A DNA stretch of 64,000 nt, taken from an uncultured Bacteroidota bacterium (lineage in GTDB: Bacteria; Bacteroidota; Bacteroidia; Chitinophagales; Chitinophagaceae). The stretch lies in the NCBI GenBank assembly GCA_903882805.1, contig CAIRYK010000068.1, positions 1 to 64,000 of the forward strand, written 5' to 3'. The notes under the pieces are model-generated. The model made no database searches and was not told where the DNA came from. It saw nothing but the letters and a program-made list of their open reading frames with translations. A program made the position numbers and the translations under genes. Shown here piece after piece: positions 8,502-18,356 of the stretch (position 1 is the first letter of the stretch; each line of letters opens with the position of its first letter).

Positions 8502-10424
8502 TTATTTGCCTGCCGTCATTATCTGGTCTTTCAGTTTTAGAATATCGGGTGTATTGGGCGACAGCACATTGGCGCGCTCTATGCTGCTGAGCGCGGTTGC
8601 GGCATCGCCGGCGCGCAGGTATGCCGCCGCCAGTTGATACCACATTTCGGGCAGCGCCGGGGCAGCGTCTACGCCCAGTTTAAATACATATATGGCCGAG
8701 TCGTTTTTGCCTGCCGCCGCCAGTCGGTTGCCTTCGCTGTAGCAGTATTTTGCCGCATAGGTAAAATAGTTGTCTAGATTGGGCTGCGTGGGGTTGTGCT
8801 TGCGCACCGTATCCCAGTCGGGCAGGGCGCGGTAGGGCTGTCCCATATTAAAGTAACTCAGGCCGCGGTTCAGGTGAGCCAGCATATGGTCGGGATAAAT
8901 GGCTATTGCCTTATCGAAGTAGGCGATAGCTTTAGTAAACCACTCCTTTCTTTCGGCGGGGTCTGTGGTACGCTTGGCATTGGCCATGCAGCCTGCGGCG
9001 GCATTGTTGTTCATCAGCACATTATCCGGCGACTTCCTGACATCGGCCATAAACAGCGTTTCAGAGTTTTTCCAGTCTTTGTTACGGTCTATTACCACAT
9101 ACCCTGCTGCCATTGTTAGCGCCGCCAATGCTCCGGCCAGCGCGGTAGTTGCCGCCTTGTTGTTGCCAACCCACTGCCCGGCAAACCATGCCAGCGCTAT
9201 GCAAAATCCAATAGAGGAGTGGTATATCAGTCGTTCGCCCATAGGCGCGCCAATATCTACGAGTAAGTTTGACACCAAGAGCAGATTGCCTAAGTATATG
9301 GCCAAAGCAAAACCCAGCAAGTGTCGCTTACTCACCAGCCAAACCATAGCGCCCGTAAGCGCCAGGTACACCCCCGCCGACAACCAAACTAATGGATTGG
9401 CAAATGATGAGTAGGGTATGGCACGGTAAGAATAATCGGCAATAAGGGGATGGGGAAGTAGCAATAGTTTTAGGTATTGCAGCAATACCTGAATTTCTGT
9501 AGCCAGTTTCTGTACTGGAGTAGCATACAGGTATGGATTGTTGAGCACATTTTTTTCAGCGCCTTCCGCCATCTCGGTAACCGATGCCTGGCGCAATAAT
9601 ACATACAACGCCAGTGGCGCTATATATATAGCCGACGCCTTGAGCGATGCCGGCAAAGTAGTCTTTCGGAAAATGAAAAAAGAGAGTGGTATTAGGGCTC
9701 CCAGAGTAACGGCATATTCTTTTGACAGCAGCGCCAGAAAAAAGCATGCCAACGCCATAATCAGATCGACTGTTTTGCGGTTGTCGTAATATTTGAATGC
9801 CTTTATAAATGTGAGCGATATAAAGAGTACTGATAGTATTTCGTCGCGGCTTTTTACATTGGCCACTACCTCGGTGTGCAACGGATGAATTGCGAAAATT
9901 AGCGTAGCTACAAAAGCCGCCACCGGATTGCCGGGAAACACGAGATAACGTAGCATAGCCAGCAAGATCACTACCGATAGTGCATACAGCAATACATTGA
10001 TCATATGTCGCGAGTGCATTTGGGCGGCTATCCGCGCTTCTTTTTCATTGCTTGTTTCTGTATCGGGTGCAACGCCCATCAGTTGCTGCTCAATGGCAAA
10101 GGTAATCAGCGACAAAGGTCGGTAGCGGCCGCCGGCAAGCTGGTTACTGCCGCTTTTGTGTTCCAGATAGCTTTGAAAAGCATCGGTAGTTAATATAGAA
10201 GGTATGCCCGATACACCTTGCTGCACATATTGGTTTTCAGATATGGCCATCATATCGTCGAACGCTGCCTCGTGCGTGAAGGTGTTTGCATAAAACAGTA
10301 TCGACAGTAACGCCAGCAGCATAGCCTGCAACCGAAACGAATGCCAGAAATCAAGCTTTGCAGCAGGTACGGCCTGTGAGGTTTGGTCGGCGGCTTGTTG
10401 GTCTTTATGTATTGGTTTAGCCAT
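8502..10424 (-). CDS. TMTC-like membrane O-mannosyltransferase with C-terminal TPRs
   Basis: 640 residues. After a short cytoplasmic tail, the first membrane helix (LQAMLLALLSILFYANTF) leads into a loop with the acidic EAAFDDMMAI motif, the expected catalytic position in GT-C enzymes. Eight or more further helices follow to about residue 440. The region HPLHTEVVANVKSRDEIL is a hallmark of the DUF1736/TMTC family. TPR units occupy about 465-635. Eukaryotic TMTC proteins O-mannosylate extracellular domains using lipid-linked mannose; bacterial members are assumed to glycosylate exported proteins. Operon with the exported TPR protein downstream. Function by family analogy only. Confidence 0.8.
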   Translation of the reverse strand: MAKPIHKDQQAADQTSQAVPAAKLDFWHSFRLQAMLLALLSILFYANTFTHEAAFDDMMAISENQYVQQGVSGIPSILTTDAFQSYLEHKSGSNQLAGGRYRPLSLITFAIEQQLMGVAPDTETSNEKEARIAAQMHSRHMINVLLYALSVVILLAMLRYLVFPGNPVAAFVATLIFAIHPLHTEVVANVKSRDEILSVLFISLTFIKAFKYYDNRKTVDLIMALACFFLALLSKEYAVTLGALIPLSFFIFRKTTLPASLKASAIYIAPLALYVLLRQASVTEMAEGAEKNVLNNPYLYATPVQKLATEIQVLLQYLKLLLLPHPLIADYSYRAIPYSSFANPLVWLSAGVYLALTGAMVWLVSKRHLLGFALAIYLGNLLLVSNLLVDIGAPMGERLIYHSSIGFCIALAWFAGQWVGNNKAATTALAGALAALTMAAGYVVIDRNKDWKNSETLFMADVRKSPDNVLMNNNAAAGCMANAKRTTDPAERKEWFTKAIAYFDKAIAIYPDHMLAHLNRGLSYFNMGQPYRALPDWDTVRKHNPTQPNLDNYFTYAAKYCYSEGNRLAAAGKNDSAIYVFKLGVDAAPALPEMWYQLAAAYLRAGDAATALSSIERANVLSPNTPDILKLKDQIMTAGK

Positions 10425-10501
10425 TAGTTAGTTTTACGCCGGCTATATTGTGCCGGTTCATGTAGCCAAAGTAAGAACAACCTGTCAGGTTTCAAAATAT
10501 A

Positions 10502-10527
10502 AACAGCCGCCTTGTAGGGCGGCTGTT
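10502..10527 (-). terminator. Intrinsic terminator after Ig-like T9SS gene
   Basis: Perfect stem AACAGCCGCC / GGCGGCTGTT with a 6-nt loop, followed on the minus strand by TATATTTTG. It lies 27 bp past the stop at 10554 and upstream of the TMTC-like gene. Confidence 0.8.
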
Positions 10528-10553
10528 GTAAAGAAACAAGTTGAAATGTAGTA

Positions 10554-12221
10554 TTATTTAGATAAAGTAATGCGATAAGTGGCTGAGGAGCCTTCCTCGT
10601 TGCGCAATACTACTATATAGTTACCCTCAGGCAAATAAGATAGGTCTGTTTCGTAGTGCGATTTGTTGTTTATTTCCTGATGTACGAGACCCTGACCAAC
10701 CATATTGTAAATATCCATTTTGCGGTTTACAAATTGTCCGCCGAAATCCAGATTCAGGATACCGGTTGTTGGGTTGGGGTATATTTTTACATCTTCTTTG
10801 CTCAGCTCATTTACCTTTAGCAACGAGATGTAAATGATGTTAGATGGCAAAGAGAAACAGTTGCCTGTATCGCGAACGCAATAGTAGTAACCTATAGCCG
10901 TAGGGTGGTTAACCTGACCTGTAGCTCCTGGAATAAGTGTGCCAGAATAAGTATTTGTTGTGCTGTAATACCATGTGTAGTGACCGCCTGTTGTAGCTAC
11001 TATTACATTGCCTATGAGAGAAATCCAAGGCAATGGCGGAGTGCTGTCGCGAATCATCAAAACAGCTGGGGTTGTAAGCGTATCTGATGTATAGCAGCCG
11101 TTGTCGGTAGCATATACCTTAAACGTCAGTAGGTCGCCGTTGGCATAAAGTGAGCGGAAGATAGTGGTATCTATCGCTACCTGCACGCCATTGATGTACC
11201 AAGAGTAAGATGGCGCAGTACCGAAATTGGAGTAGGTACCCTGAAAAGTAACAAAAGAATCGAGACAACCGGGGTTGGAGCCTTGTATGAGCGTCGCAGA
11301 AACAGCTGTAGGGCGACGTGGAATAACGGTCATAGTAATAACATTAGATACTACAGTGTCGTTTACAATACAAGAATCAGGCGTTGTTAATACACAATAA
11401 ACAAGGCGTGAACCGGCGCGCAAGCTATCGGTAATAAATACATTACCTACAGCGCCCGGAATGTATGCGCTATCCACATACCAGCTAACTCTGAAACCAA
11501 TGCCAGGATTGGTAAGCGTAGCTGTAAAAGTATCTCTTGTGCCATAACAAATAGGATTGCGGGTGGTAGTAATGCTGATGCCTGCGGTCAGGTGAATATG
11601 AATAATTGGAATCTTGTTTGATTGCACTGTGTCGTTATCGCGAGGTGCACAAGGTATAGTAGCGCTCGATACCATTTCGCATGAAACAGTATCTGTTCCA
11701 CCGAAAATACTGGTGAATGTTAGGTTGGTGTCGCCCACTGCGGGAGTACCGTTTACCTTCCACTGATAGTGAGGGCGCAAGCCGCCGTTCACAGGGTAAG
11801 CCTGAAAGGTAAGGGGAGAACCTGCGCAATCTGGATTGCTACCTGCTATGAGTGAAACGATAACGCGGGGCGTAATGCCTGTACGACGGTATATATATAT
11901 TACGTTCGACATACTGCTGTCTGCGAAACCGAAGCTGTTAGTGAAGGTCAGCATACAAAATACGCTGTCGCCATCGCTCAATGCTGAAGTGCGAAATGTA
12001 TCAATGAATACTCCAGTGTATACGTTATTAGTATACCAGTGGTAATTTACTGCAGTGAAAGTGTCTTCGCTTTGAACGGCTACAAAAGTAAGCTGTGTGC
12101 CGGGGCAGGTAGTGTCGGTAAATGCCGGCATTGATATAGTTACAGAATCGCGAACCTGAGCATCGGCGACAGAGTGCAAACCAATGAGCAACAGCAGTAA
12201 GAGTGTAATTTTACGTATCAT
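10554..12221 (-). CDS. Secreted Ig-like repeat protein with T9SS sorting domain
   Basis: 555 residues. The signal peptide (MIRKITLLLLLLIGLHSVADAQ) is followed by about five Ig/PKD-like units of 85-95 residues. Each has a pattern such as GSNPDCAGSPLTFQAYPVNGG, with paired cysteines and a Y-x-W-Y/K-V-N-G core (HYQWKVNGTP, SYSWYINGVQ). The C-terminal domain begins at KIYPNPTTGILNL and ends in SATYRITLSK, typical of T9SS type A cargo. An adhesin or surface protein is likely. The start codon is preceded by the palindrome AATTGTACAATT (12222-12233). Monocistronic. Confidence 0.88.
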   Translation of the reverse strand: MIRKITLLLLLLIGLHSVADAQVRDSVTISMPAFTDTTCPGTQLTFVAVQSEDTFTAVNYHWYTNNVYTGVFIDTFRTSALSDGDSVFCMLTFTNSFGFADSSMSNVIYIYRRTGITPRVIVSLIAGSNPDCAGSPLTFQAYPVNGGLRPHYQWKVNGTPAVGDTNLTFTSIFGGTDTVSCEMVSSATIPCAPRDNDTVQSNKIPIIHIHLTAGISITTTRNPICYGTRDTFTATLTNPGIGFRVSWYVDSAYIPGAVGNVFITDSLRAGSRLVYCVLTTPDSCIVNDTVVSNVITMTVIPRRPTAVSATLIQGSNPGCLDSFVTFQGTYSNFGTAPSYSWYINGVQVAIDTTIFRSLYANGDLLTFKVYATDNGCYTSDTLTTPAVLMIRDSTPPLPWISLIGNVIVATTGGHYTWYYSTTNTYSGTLIPGATGQVNHPTAIGYYYCVRDTGNCFSLPSNIIYISLLKVNELSKEDVKIYPNPTTGILNLDFGGQFVNRKMDIYNMVGQGLVHQEINNKSHYETDLSYLPEGNYIVVLRNEEGSSATYRITLSK

Positions 12222-12835
12222 AATTGTACAATTTTAACCCACGCTTGCGGCGCAGATTTCATTCTTTGGGTAAAAATAATCTAATACTTCAATATTGAGC
12301 AGGATTTTTTGAGAAATCAGTCCAATTATATAATGACGATGAGTTTGTGGGGAATGTTAGTGGATAGACTAAAATATGATGACTGAAAATTTGGGTAGAT
12401 ATCCTGTTGATTTTTGGCGCAGGAGTGTGGTGGTTACCATGGCAATCCACATTTTTAATTGGAAATTCGTGAATCCTTTGTACCTAACTCGGCTAGCTTT
12501 ACAAAATCACTCGCAATGCTATCATTAACTTTTACTTTATAACCCCTTGATTTTTAGTGCGTCTAAATTTTTTTTTTGTGCAGGTAAAAAAATGAACCTC
12601 GTGTGCAGAAAATGTTATTTTTGAGTGTAAATGATTGATTTACAATGTTTTGTGATTGTAAATCATGCTGATCGACTGCCCGCGGGAAATTAATTTTAAC
12701 GAAATTTATTTAAAAGTTGCTTAGGGCTTTATTTTTTTATATTAAATCCTATCTTTGCCGCCCCGTTTGTTCGGATATTCCATCCGTGCAGACCATTTTT
12801 TTATTAGATTACTAAGATAATTTTAACAACAACCC
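12222..12835. other. 614-bp non-coding region upstream of secDF
   Basis: No convincing ORF. AT-rich, with two plus-strand -7 boxes (12616-12623 TATTTTTG and 12750-12757 TATCTTTG) and an 11-bp inverted repeat, TGATTTACAAT / ATTGTAAATCA, at 12636-12665 between them. The palindrome at 12222-12233 belongs to the leader of the minus-strand gene. A small RNA or long 5' leader is possible but cannot be shown. Confidence 0.55.
12750..12757 (+). promoter_or_regulatory. Likely secDF -7 promoter element
   Basis: TATCTTTG matches TAnnTTTG exactly and is followed by GCCGCC, a frequent initiation context in Bacteroidota. It lies 78 bp before ATG 12836. No clear -33 TTTG is present at the usual distance. 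Confidence 0.5.
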
Positions 12836-15800
12836 ATGCATCTAAAAGGTTTGGTGAAGTTTTTTACTGCCGCGCTGATTTTGATATCGCTGTACCAGCT
12901 TTCCTTAACGGTCATTGTCCGTAATGAAGAAAAGAAAATGCGGGCGCAGGCAGTGCGCGTAGCATCGGCGCAAATTCCAGCGGGCGCATCGAAAGAGCGT
13001 GCCGATAAGATTACCGACAGCATCTATCAGTCGATTACCGACAGTATGCAGGGCGAGGTGATATTCTCTGCCCTGGTGAAGAAGTACACCTATCAGGCTG
13101 CGAAAGCAGAAGAGTTGAGTCTTGGTCTTGACCTTCAGGGCGGTATGAACGTAACGCTCGAGGTAAGTCTGGACGACCTGGTAAGATCAATGTCTAACAA
13201 TCCGAGAGATCCCGGATTGAACAAGGCTATAGGCGCAGCAAACACGTCAAAAGCAAACAGCGACGCTGATTTCATAGCGCTGTTCGGACAAAATTACGAA
13301 GCGCAGAACCCTGGTAAGAGCATGGCTTACCTGTTCACCAAGCCATCTGATAAGGAAATTAACCTTAACTCTACTAACGCACAGGTGCTTGCAAAGCTGA
13401 ATAAAGAAGCTAACGATGCGGTAAAACGTACTTACAACGTTCTTAAAACCCGTATCGACAAGTTCGGCGTTGCTAACCCTAACGTGAACCTTGACGAGAA
13501 AAAAGGTATTATCACCGTTGAGTTGGCAGGCGTTCACAATCCTGAGCGTGTACGTACTTATCTACAAGCAACAGCTAAGTTGCAATTCTTCGAAACATAT
13601 ACAAATGCTGAAGTTGGTCCATTGTTAGGCGCAGCAAACGAAACGCTGGCAGCTTACCTTGCAGGGGAAAAAGATTCTACTACAACCGACACAACTGGTA
13701 AATCAGTAGCAGGCGCCGATAGCGCAAAGGCAGCAAACGATACTTCAAGTTTGAAAAATATGTTGGCAGGCGGCGGCAAAGCTGGCGCAGCAACAGATAC
13801 ATCGGCTAAAGGTAAAGAAGCGGAAGAATTGAAGAAATACCCCTTAAGTGCATTGGTTATGCCAAATGCAAGTCAGGATTTGGGTTATCTCACTGGTCCA
13901 CAGGTAGGTTTTGTTTTGAAAAGAGATACTGCTAAAGTAAACAGATATCTTGCTTTAGACATTATCAGAAACAAATTCCCATCTAACATACATTTCGTGT
14001 ATGGCGCTGATGATGCAGAAAGAAGCCACGATCCAAATTCACGCCTGACTTTATATGCGTTGAAAATGCCTCCTGGCGGTAATGCACGTTTGGAAGGCGA
14101 CCACATCACTGGCGCACATGCAGATTTCAGTCCACTTACTGGTCAGCCAGATGTTAACATGGAAATGGACATCACCGGCGCTCGTATTTGGAAGGATATG
14201 ACAGCTAAGAGTGTAGGCGGTTATGTAGCCGTTGTACTTGATGACAGGGTTTATAGCTGCCCTCGCGTTGAAAACGAGATCGCAACCGGCAACACCGAAA
14301 TATCAGGTTCATTTACTGCAGAGCAAGCAAGCGACCTTGCAAACATTCTTAAGTCTGGTAAATTGCCAGCTCCCGCTCATATCGTTCAGGAGCAAGTTGT
14401 AGGTCCTACCTTGGGTGTTGAGAACATCAATAAGGGAATGATGTCTTTGTCGCTCTCTTTTATAGTGATCTTCGTTCTGATGTTGATTTATTATAACACC
14501 GGCGGTATCATTGCAGATATTTCGCTCATTCTCAACCTTATTTTTACCGTAGGCGTACTGTCTGCATTGCATGCAACATTGACAATGGCTGGTATTGCCG
14601 GTCTGGTACTTACTGTAGGTATGGCAGTGGATACTAACGTAATTATTTTTGAACGTATAAAGGAAGAGCTGTCGTCGGGCAAGAATTATAAACAGGCTGT
14701 TGAAGATGGTTACAAACGTTCTTATGCACCAGTATTGGATGGTCACATTACCGTATTGATTACATCTATCATTCTGTTCGTATTTGGTCTTGGTCCTGTT
14801 AGAGGTTTCGCAACTACGCAGTTCTTAGGTATCTTGTTGTCGTTGTTCTGCGGTATTCTTGTATCTCGTTTGGTTACAGATATTTATACTCGTAAAGAGC
14901 GTCACTTCCAGTACTTTACAGGTTTGTCTAAGTCAATATTCAAGAAAGCTCATTTCAAATTTGTTGAGGCAAGAAAGTACACCTACATTATCACCGTTTC
15001 TGTTATCCTTATGGGTATCAGCACTTACTGGACTGGTTTTGATCAGGGTGTTGAATTTAAAGGCGGACGTAGCTACACTGTTAAGTTTGATGAGAAACAT
15101 GCTACTGATGATGTTCGTGAAAAACTGAATACTTATTTCGGAGAGCGTCCTATTGTTAAAACCATTGGTACTAACAATCAGTTAAACATCACTACATCTT
15201 ATTTGATCAAGGAACCGGGTCAGGGTGTAGAACTTCGCGTATTGCAGCAGTTGTTCGACGGTATGCTTAAAGAAAAGTTGATACCGGCGGGAACTACGCT
15301 CGATGTGTTTAAGACTAAGTATTTGCAAAGCTCACAGACTGTATTGCCTACTATCAGCGACGACCTTAAAACTGGTGCGATGACAGCTACATTGTTGTCT
15401 TTGTTAGCGATCTTCTTGTACATCCTTTTGCGTTTCCGCAAATGGCAGTATTCTTTGGGTACATTGTTGTCATTGTTGCACGACGTTGCCTTGACTTTGG
15501 TAGTGTTCTCTTATTTCAAGGGTAAAGTTCCATTTGCGCTCGAAATCGATCAGCACTTTATCGCTGCTGTCCTTACAGTGATAGGCTTCTCGATGAACGA
15601 CACCGTTATCGTGTTCGACCGTATTCGTGAGTATTTCCGCAAGTCGCCAAATGAAGATAAGGTTAGCGTAATCAATCGCGCCATCAACGATACGCTTAGT
15701 CGTACTATCATGACTTCGTTGACTGTGTTTATCACCTTGCTGATTTTGTTCGTATTTGGCGGTGAGGCTACACGCGGTTTCGCATTCGCAATGTTGATAG

Positions 15801-15931
15801 GTGTATTCACTGGTACTTACTCATCAATATTTGTTGCTGCTCCAATCCTTGTTGATCTGGATAAGAGCAACAAACTGAATGAAGAAGTTGACCATGAAGC
15901 GCGTATTGAAGAGTTGAAAAAACTAGCATAG
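12836..15931 (+). CDS. secDF: Protein translocase subunit SecDF (fused SecD-SecF)
   Basis: 1031 residues, the fused form common in Bacteroidota. It uses the proton motive force to assist Sec-dependent export in the inner membrane. The SecD part has the first helix at about 5-25, the motif LGLDLQGGMNVTLEV, the large periplasmic P1 domain and the transmembrane motif VGMAVDTNVIIFERIKEEL (about 597-615). The SecF part begins at about 700 and contains GFDQGVEFKGGRSY and SMNDTVIVFDRIREYFR. An Ala/Asp/Thr-rich insertion of about 65 residues (about 280-345) interrupts the first periplasmic domain. Twelve membrane segments are expected. Monocistronic, with a strong terminator. Confidence 0.97.
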   Translation: MHLKGLVKFFTAALILISLYQLSLTVIVRNEEKKMRAQAVRVASAQIPAGASKERADKITDSIYQSITDSMQGEVIFSALVKKYTYQAAKAEELSLGLDLQGGMNVTLEVSLDDLVRSMSNNPRDPGLNKAIGAANTSKANSDADFIALFGQNYEAQNPGKSMAYLFTKPSDKEINLNSTNAQVLAKLNKEANDAVKRTYNVLKTRIDKFGVANPNVNLDEKKGIITVELAGVHNPERVRTYLQATAKLQFFETYTNAEVGPLLGAANETLAAYLAGEKDSTTTDTTGKSVAGADSAKAANDTSSLKNMLAGGGKAGAATDTSAKGKEAEELKKYPLSALVMPNASQDLGYLTGPQVGFVLKRDTAKVNRYLALDIIRNKFPSNIHFVYGADDAERSHDPNSRLTLYALKMPPGGNARLEGDHITGAHADFSPLTGQPDVNMEMDITGARIWKDMTAKSVGGYVAVVLDDRVYSCPRVENEIATGNTEISGSFTAEQASDLANILKSGKLPAPAHIVQEQVVGPTLGVENINKGMMSLSLSFIVIFVLMLIYYNTGGIIADISLILNLIFTVGVLSALHATLTMAGIAGLVLTVGMAVDTNVIIFERIKEELSSGKNYKQAVEDGYKRSYAPVLDGHITVLITSIILFVFGLGPVRGFATTQFLGILLSLFCGILVSRLVTDIYTRKERHFQYFTGLSKSIFKKAHFKFVEARKYTYIITVSVILMGISTYWTGFDQGVEFKGGRSYTVKFDEKHATDDVREKLNTYFGERPIVKTIGTNNQLNITTSYLIKEPGQGVELRVLQQLFDGMLKEKLIPAGTTLDVFKTKYLQSSQTVLPTISDDLKTGAMTATLLSLLAIFLYILLRFRKWQYSLGTLLSLLHDVALTLVVFSYFKGKVPFALEIDQHFIAAVLTVIGFSMNDTVIVFDRIREYFRKSPNEDKVSVINRAINDTLSRTIMTSLTVFITLLILFVFGGEATRGFAFAMLIGVFTGTYSSIFVAAPILVDLDKSNKLNEEVDHEARIEELKKLA

Positions 15932-15944
15932 TCTGCTAAAAAAT

Positions 15945-15990
15945 AAAATAATGAATCCGCTTCGGTCATCCGGAGCGGATTCATTATTTT
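15945..15990 (+). terminator. Intrinsic terminator after secDF
   Basis: Perfect 17-bp inverted repeat from AAAATAATGAATCCGCT to AGCGGATTCATTATTTT with a 12-nt loop, 13 bp after the secDF stop. The T-rich end of the stem serves the plus strand. Confidence 0.9.
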
Positions 15991-16112
15991 ATGTTGGCGC
16001 CAGATTCCAATCTTTTTTTTTGCTTGTATTACCTTGAAATAGTCGAAATTTGTTGTAGCCGATTTTGCACATTAGTAAGTGTACAGGAGGTGAAATCTAA
16101 GATTGAAAGCAT

Positions 16113-18143
16113 ATGAAATTCAACCTGCAAAGCGCATACGAGCCAGCCGGCGACCAGCCTGGCGCCATTAAGCTATTGGTGAAGGGAATTAATGAGGGGG
16201 AGAAATTTCAGACATTGCTCGGCGTTACGGGATCGGGTAAGACATTTACGGTGGCCAATGTGATACAACAGGTAAAGAAACCAACACTAGTGCTAACGCA
16301 CAATAAAACCCTGGTTGCGCAGCTTTATGGCGAGTTTCGTCAGTTTTTTCCTGATAATGCAGTAGAGTACTTTGTGTCGTACTACGACTACTACCAACCG
16401 GAGGCATATATGCCGGTTTCTAATACCTACATAGAAAAAGACCTTAGTATAAATGAAGAGTTAGAAAAGTTGCGTTTGCGCGCCACCAGCAGTTTGCTTA
16501 GCGGGAGAAGCGATATTATTGTGGTTGCGTCTGTGAGTTGCATATACGGTATGGGCAACCCTACAGAATATGAAAACAGCATCATTAGATTTAAGAAGGG
16601 AGACAACATAGGGCGCAATCACTTTCTTCACTTGTTGGTCAATTCATTGTATAACAGAAGTCAGGGAGATTTTACACGCGGAACTTTTAGAGTGAATGGC
16701 GATACTGTGGATGTGAATCTTCCCTATGTTGATTTCGGTTGCCGTATTACCTTCTTTGGCGATGAAATAGAAGAGATTGAAACTTTTGAACCAGAAACAG
16801 GCAAGCGAATTGGCGTGATTGAGGAATCTGCTATATTTCCCGCTAATTTGTATATAGCCCCTAAGGATCAGATAACCCAGATACTCTACGAGATACAGGA
16901 TGAGATGAATGCTCAGGAGACCTATTTTAAAAGTCAGGGTAAGTTCATAGAAGCGCAGCGGATAAAGGAAAGAGTGAGCTATGATTTGGAGATGATACAA
17001 GAGTTGGGCTATTGTAGCGGCATAGAGAATTATTCTCGTTTTCTGGATCGCAGAAAACCCGGAGCTCGTCCTTTTTGCCTGATTGATTATTTTCCCGACG
17101 ATTTTTTGTTGGTTATTGATGAAAGCCATGTAACGATACCACAGATAACCGGCATGTATGGCGGCGACCGCAGCAGGAAAATGACTTTGGTAGATTTTGG
17201 GTTCAGGTTACCATCTGCATTAGACAACCGTCCGCTGAATTTCTATGAATTTGAGAATCTGTTATCGCAGGTGTTGTTTATAAGCGCTACGCCCGGCAGG
17301 TATGAATTGGAACAGTGTGGTGGGGTGGTTGTGGAACAAATAGTACGGCCTACAGGTTTGATTGAACCGCCGATAGAGGTTCGCCCAAGTATCAATCAGA
17401 TAGATGACTTGCTGGACGAAGTCGATAAGCGGATAAAGATGGGCGACCGCGTGCTTGTAACTACGCTCACAAAGCGGATGGCGGAGGAACTGGATAAATA
17501 CCTGAAACGTATTAACGTAAATTCTAAGTATATCCACTCTGAAGTAGATACACTGGAACGCGTAGAAATATTGCGCGATCTGCGTTTGGGAAATATAGAT
17601 GTCTTGGTTGGTGTGAATTTGTTGAGGGAAGGATTGGATTTGCCTGAAGTATCGCTGGTGGCAATTTTGGATGCAGATAAGGAGGGCTTTTTGCGCGATG
17701 AACGGTCGCTTACACAGATGGCAGGTAGGGCAGCGAGAAATGTAGACGGCCTTGTAATATTTTATGCCGATCGCATCACAGACAGCATGCAGCGCACAAT
17801 TGATGAAACGGACCGAAGAAGAGAAAAACAAATAAAATACAATACTCAACACCATATTACTCCGAGGACGATTAAGAAGTCGATTGATCAGATAATGAAA
17901 CAAGGGTCTGTACTGGATATCAAAGGTTACGATGAAAAAAGTAAGTACGCTGTAGATGCTAATTTGATGCCGCTTGCCGCTGAACCCGAAACGACCTATA
18001 AAAGCGCAGGGGAACTGGATAAACTAATAAGTAAAACCAAGAAAGATATGGAAAAGGCTGCCAAAGATCTCGACTTTATGGAAGCAGCGCGCCTTAGAGA
18101 TATAATGTTGCAATTGCAAAAGGATAAAGAGGCTATGAAGTAA
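16113..18143 (+). CDS. uvrB: UvrABC system protein B (excinuclease subunit)
   Basis: 676 residues, normal for UvrB. It is the damage-verifying helicase-like ATPase of nucleotide excision repair, loaded by UvrA and cut-partnered by UvrC. Walker A is GVTGSGKTFT (about 38-47). The beta-hairpin is at YDYYQPEAYMP, helicase motif II is DESH (about 337), motif VI is QMAGRAARN (about 538), and the C-terminal UVR motif is at about 637-670 (MEKAAKDLDFMEAARLRD). AGGAGG at 16085-16090 is a rare canonical Shine-Dalgarno sequence here, but it lies 22 bp before ATG 16113, too far for ordinary use. No LexA-type box was recognised upstream. Confidence 0.98.
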   Translation: MKFNLQSAYEPAGDQPGAIKLLVKGINEGEKFQTLLGVTGSGKTFTVANVIQQVKKPTLVLTHNKTLVAQLYGEFRQFFPDNAVEYFVSYYDYYQPEAYMPVSNTYIEKDLSINEELEKLRLRATSSLLSGRSDIIVVASVSCIYGMGNPTEYENSIIRFKKGDNIGRNHFLHLLVNSLYNRSQGDFTRGTFRVNGDTVDVNLPYVDFGCRITFFGDEIEEIETFEPETGKRIGVIEESAIFPANLYIAPKDQITQILYEIQDEMNAQETYFKSQGKFIEAQRIKERVSYDLEMIQELGYCSGIENYSRFLDRRKPGARPFCLIDYFPDDFLLVIDESHVTIPQITGMYGGDRSRKMTLVDFGFRLPSALDNRPLNFYEFENLLSQVLFISATPGRYELEQCGGVVVEQIVRPTGLIEPPIEVRPSINQIDDLLDEVDKRIKMGDRVLVTTLTKRMAEELDKYLKRINVNSKYIHSEVDTLERVEILRDLRLGNIDVLVGVNLLREGLDLPEVSLVAILDADKEGFLRDERSLTQMAGRAARNVDGLVIFYADRITDSMQRTIDETDRRREKQIKYNTQHHITPRTIKKSIDQIMKQGSVLDIKGYDEKSKYAVDANLMPLAAEPETTYKSAGELDKLISKTKKDMEKAAKDLDFMEAARLRDIMLQLQKDKEAMK

Positions 18144-18356
18144 CGGAACAGCGCTGGTATATGTATACTAACTTAAAGTAATGCTAATATGGCTTGTGGC
18201 AATCGCTCATTGTCAGTAAAATCTTTGACTTTGTTTTTTGTGTTTTTAAAATAAAAGCCGGTTTATTGAGTTATAGCCCAAGAAATGAACGGGAATTTGA
18301 ATAAACACTTTATCGACGTAACTTCGCCAACCTTTGTTTAATCAGGAAATATAAAA

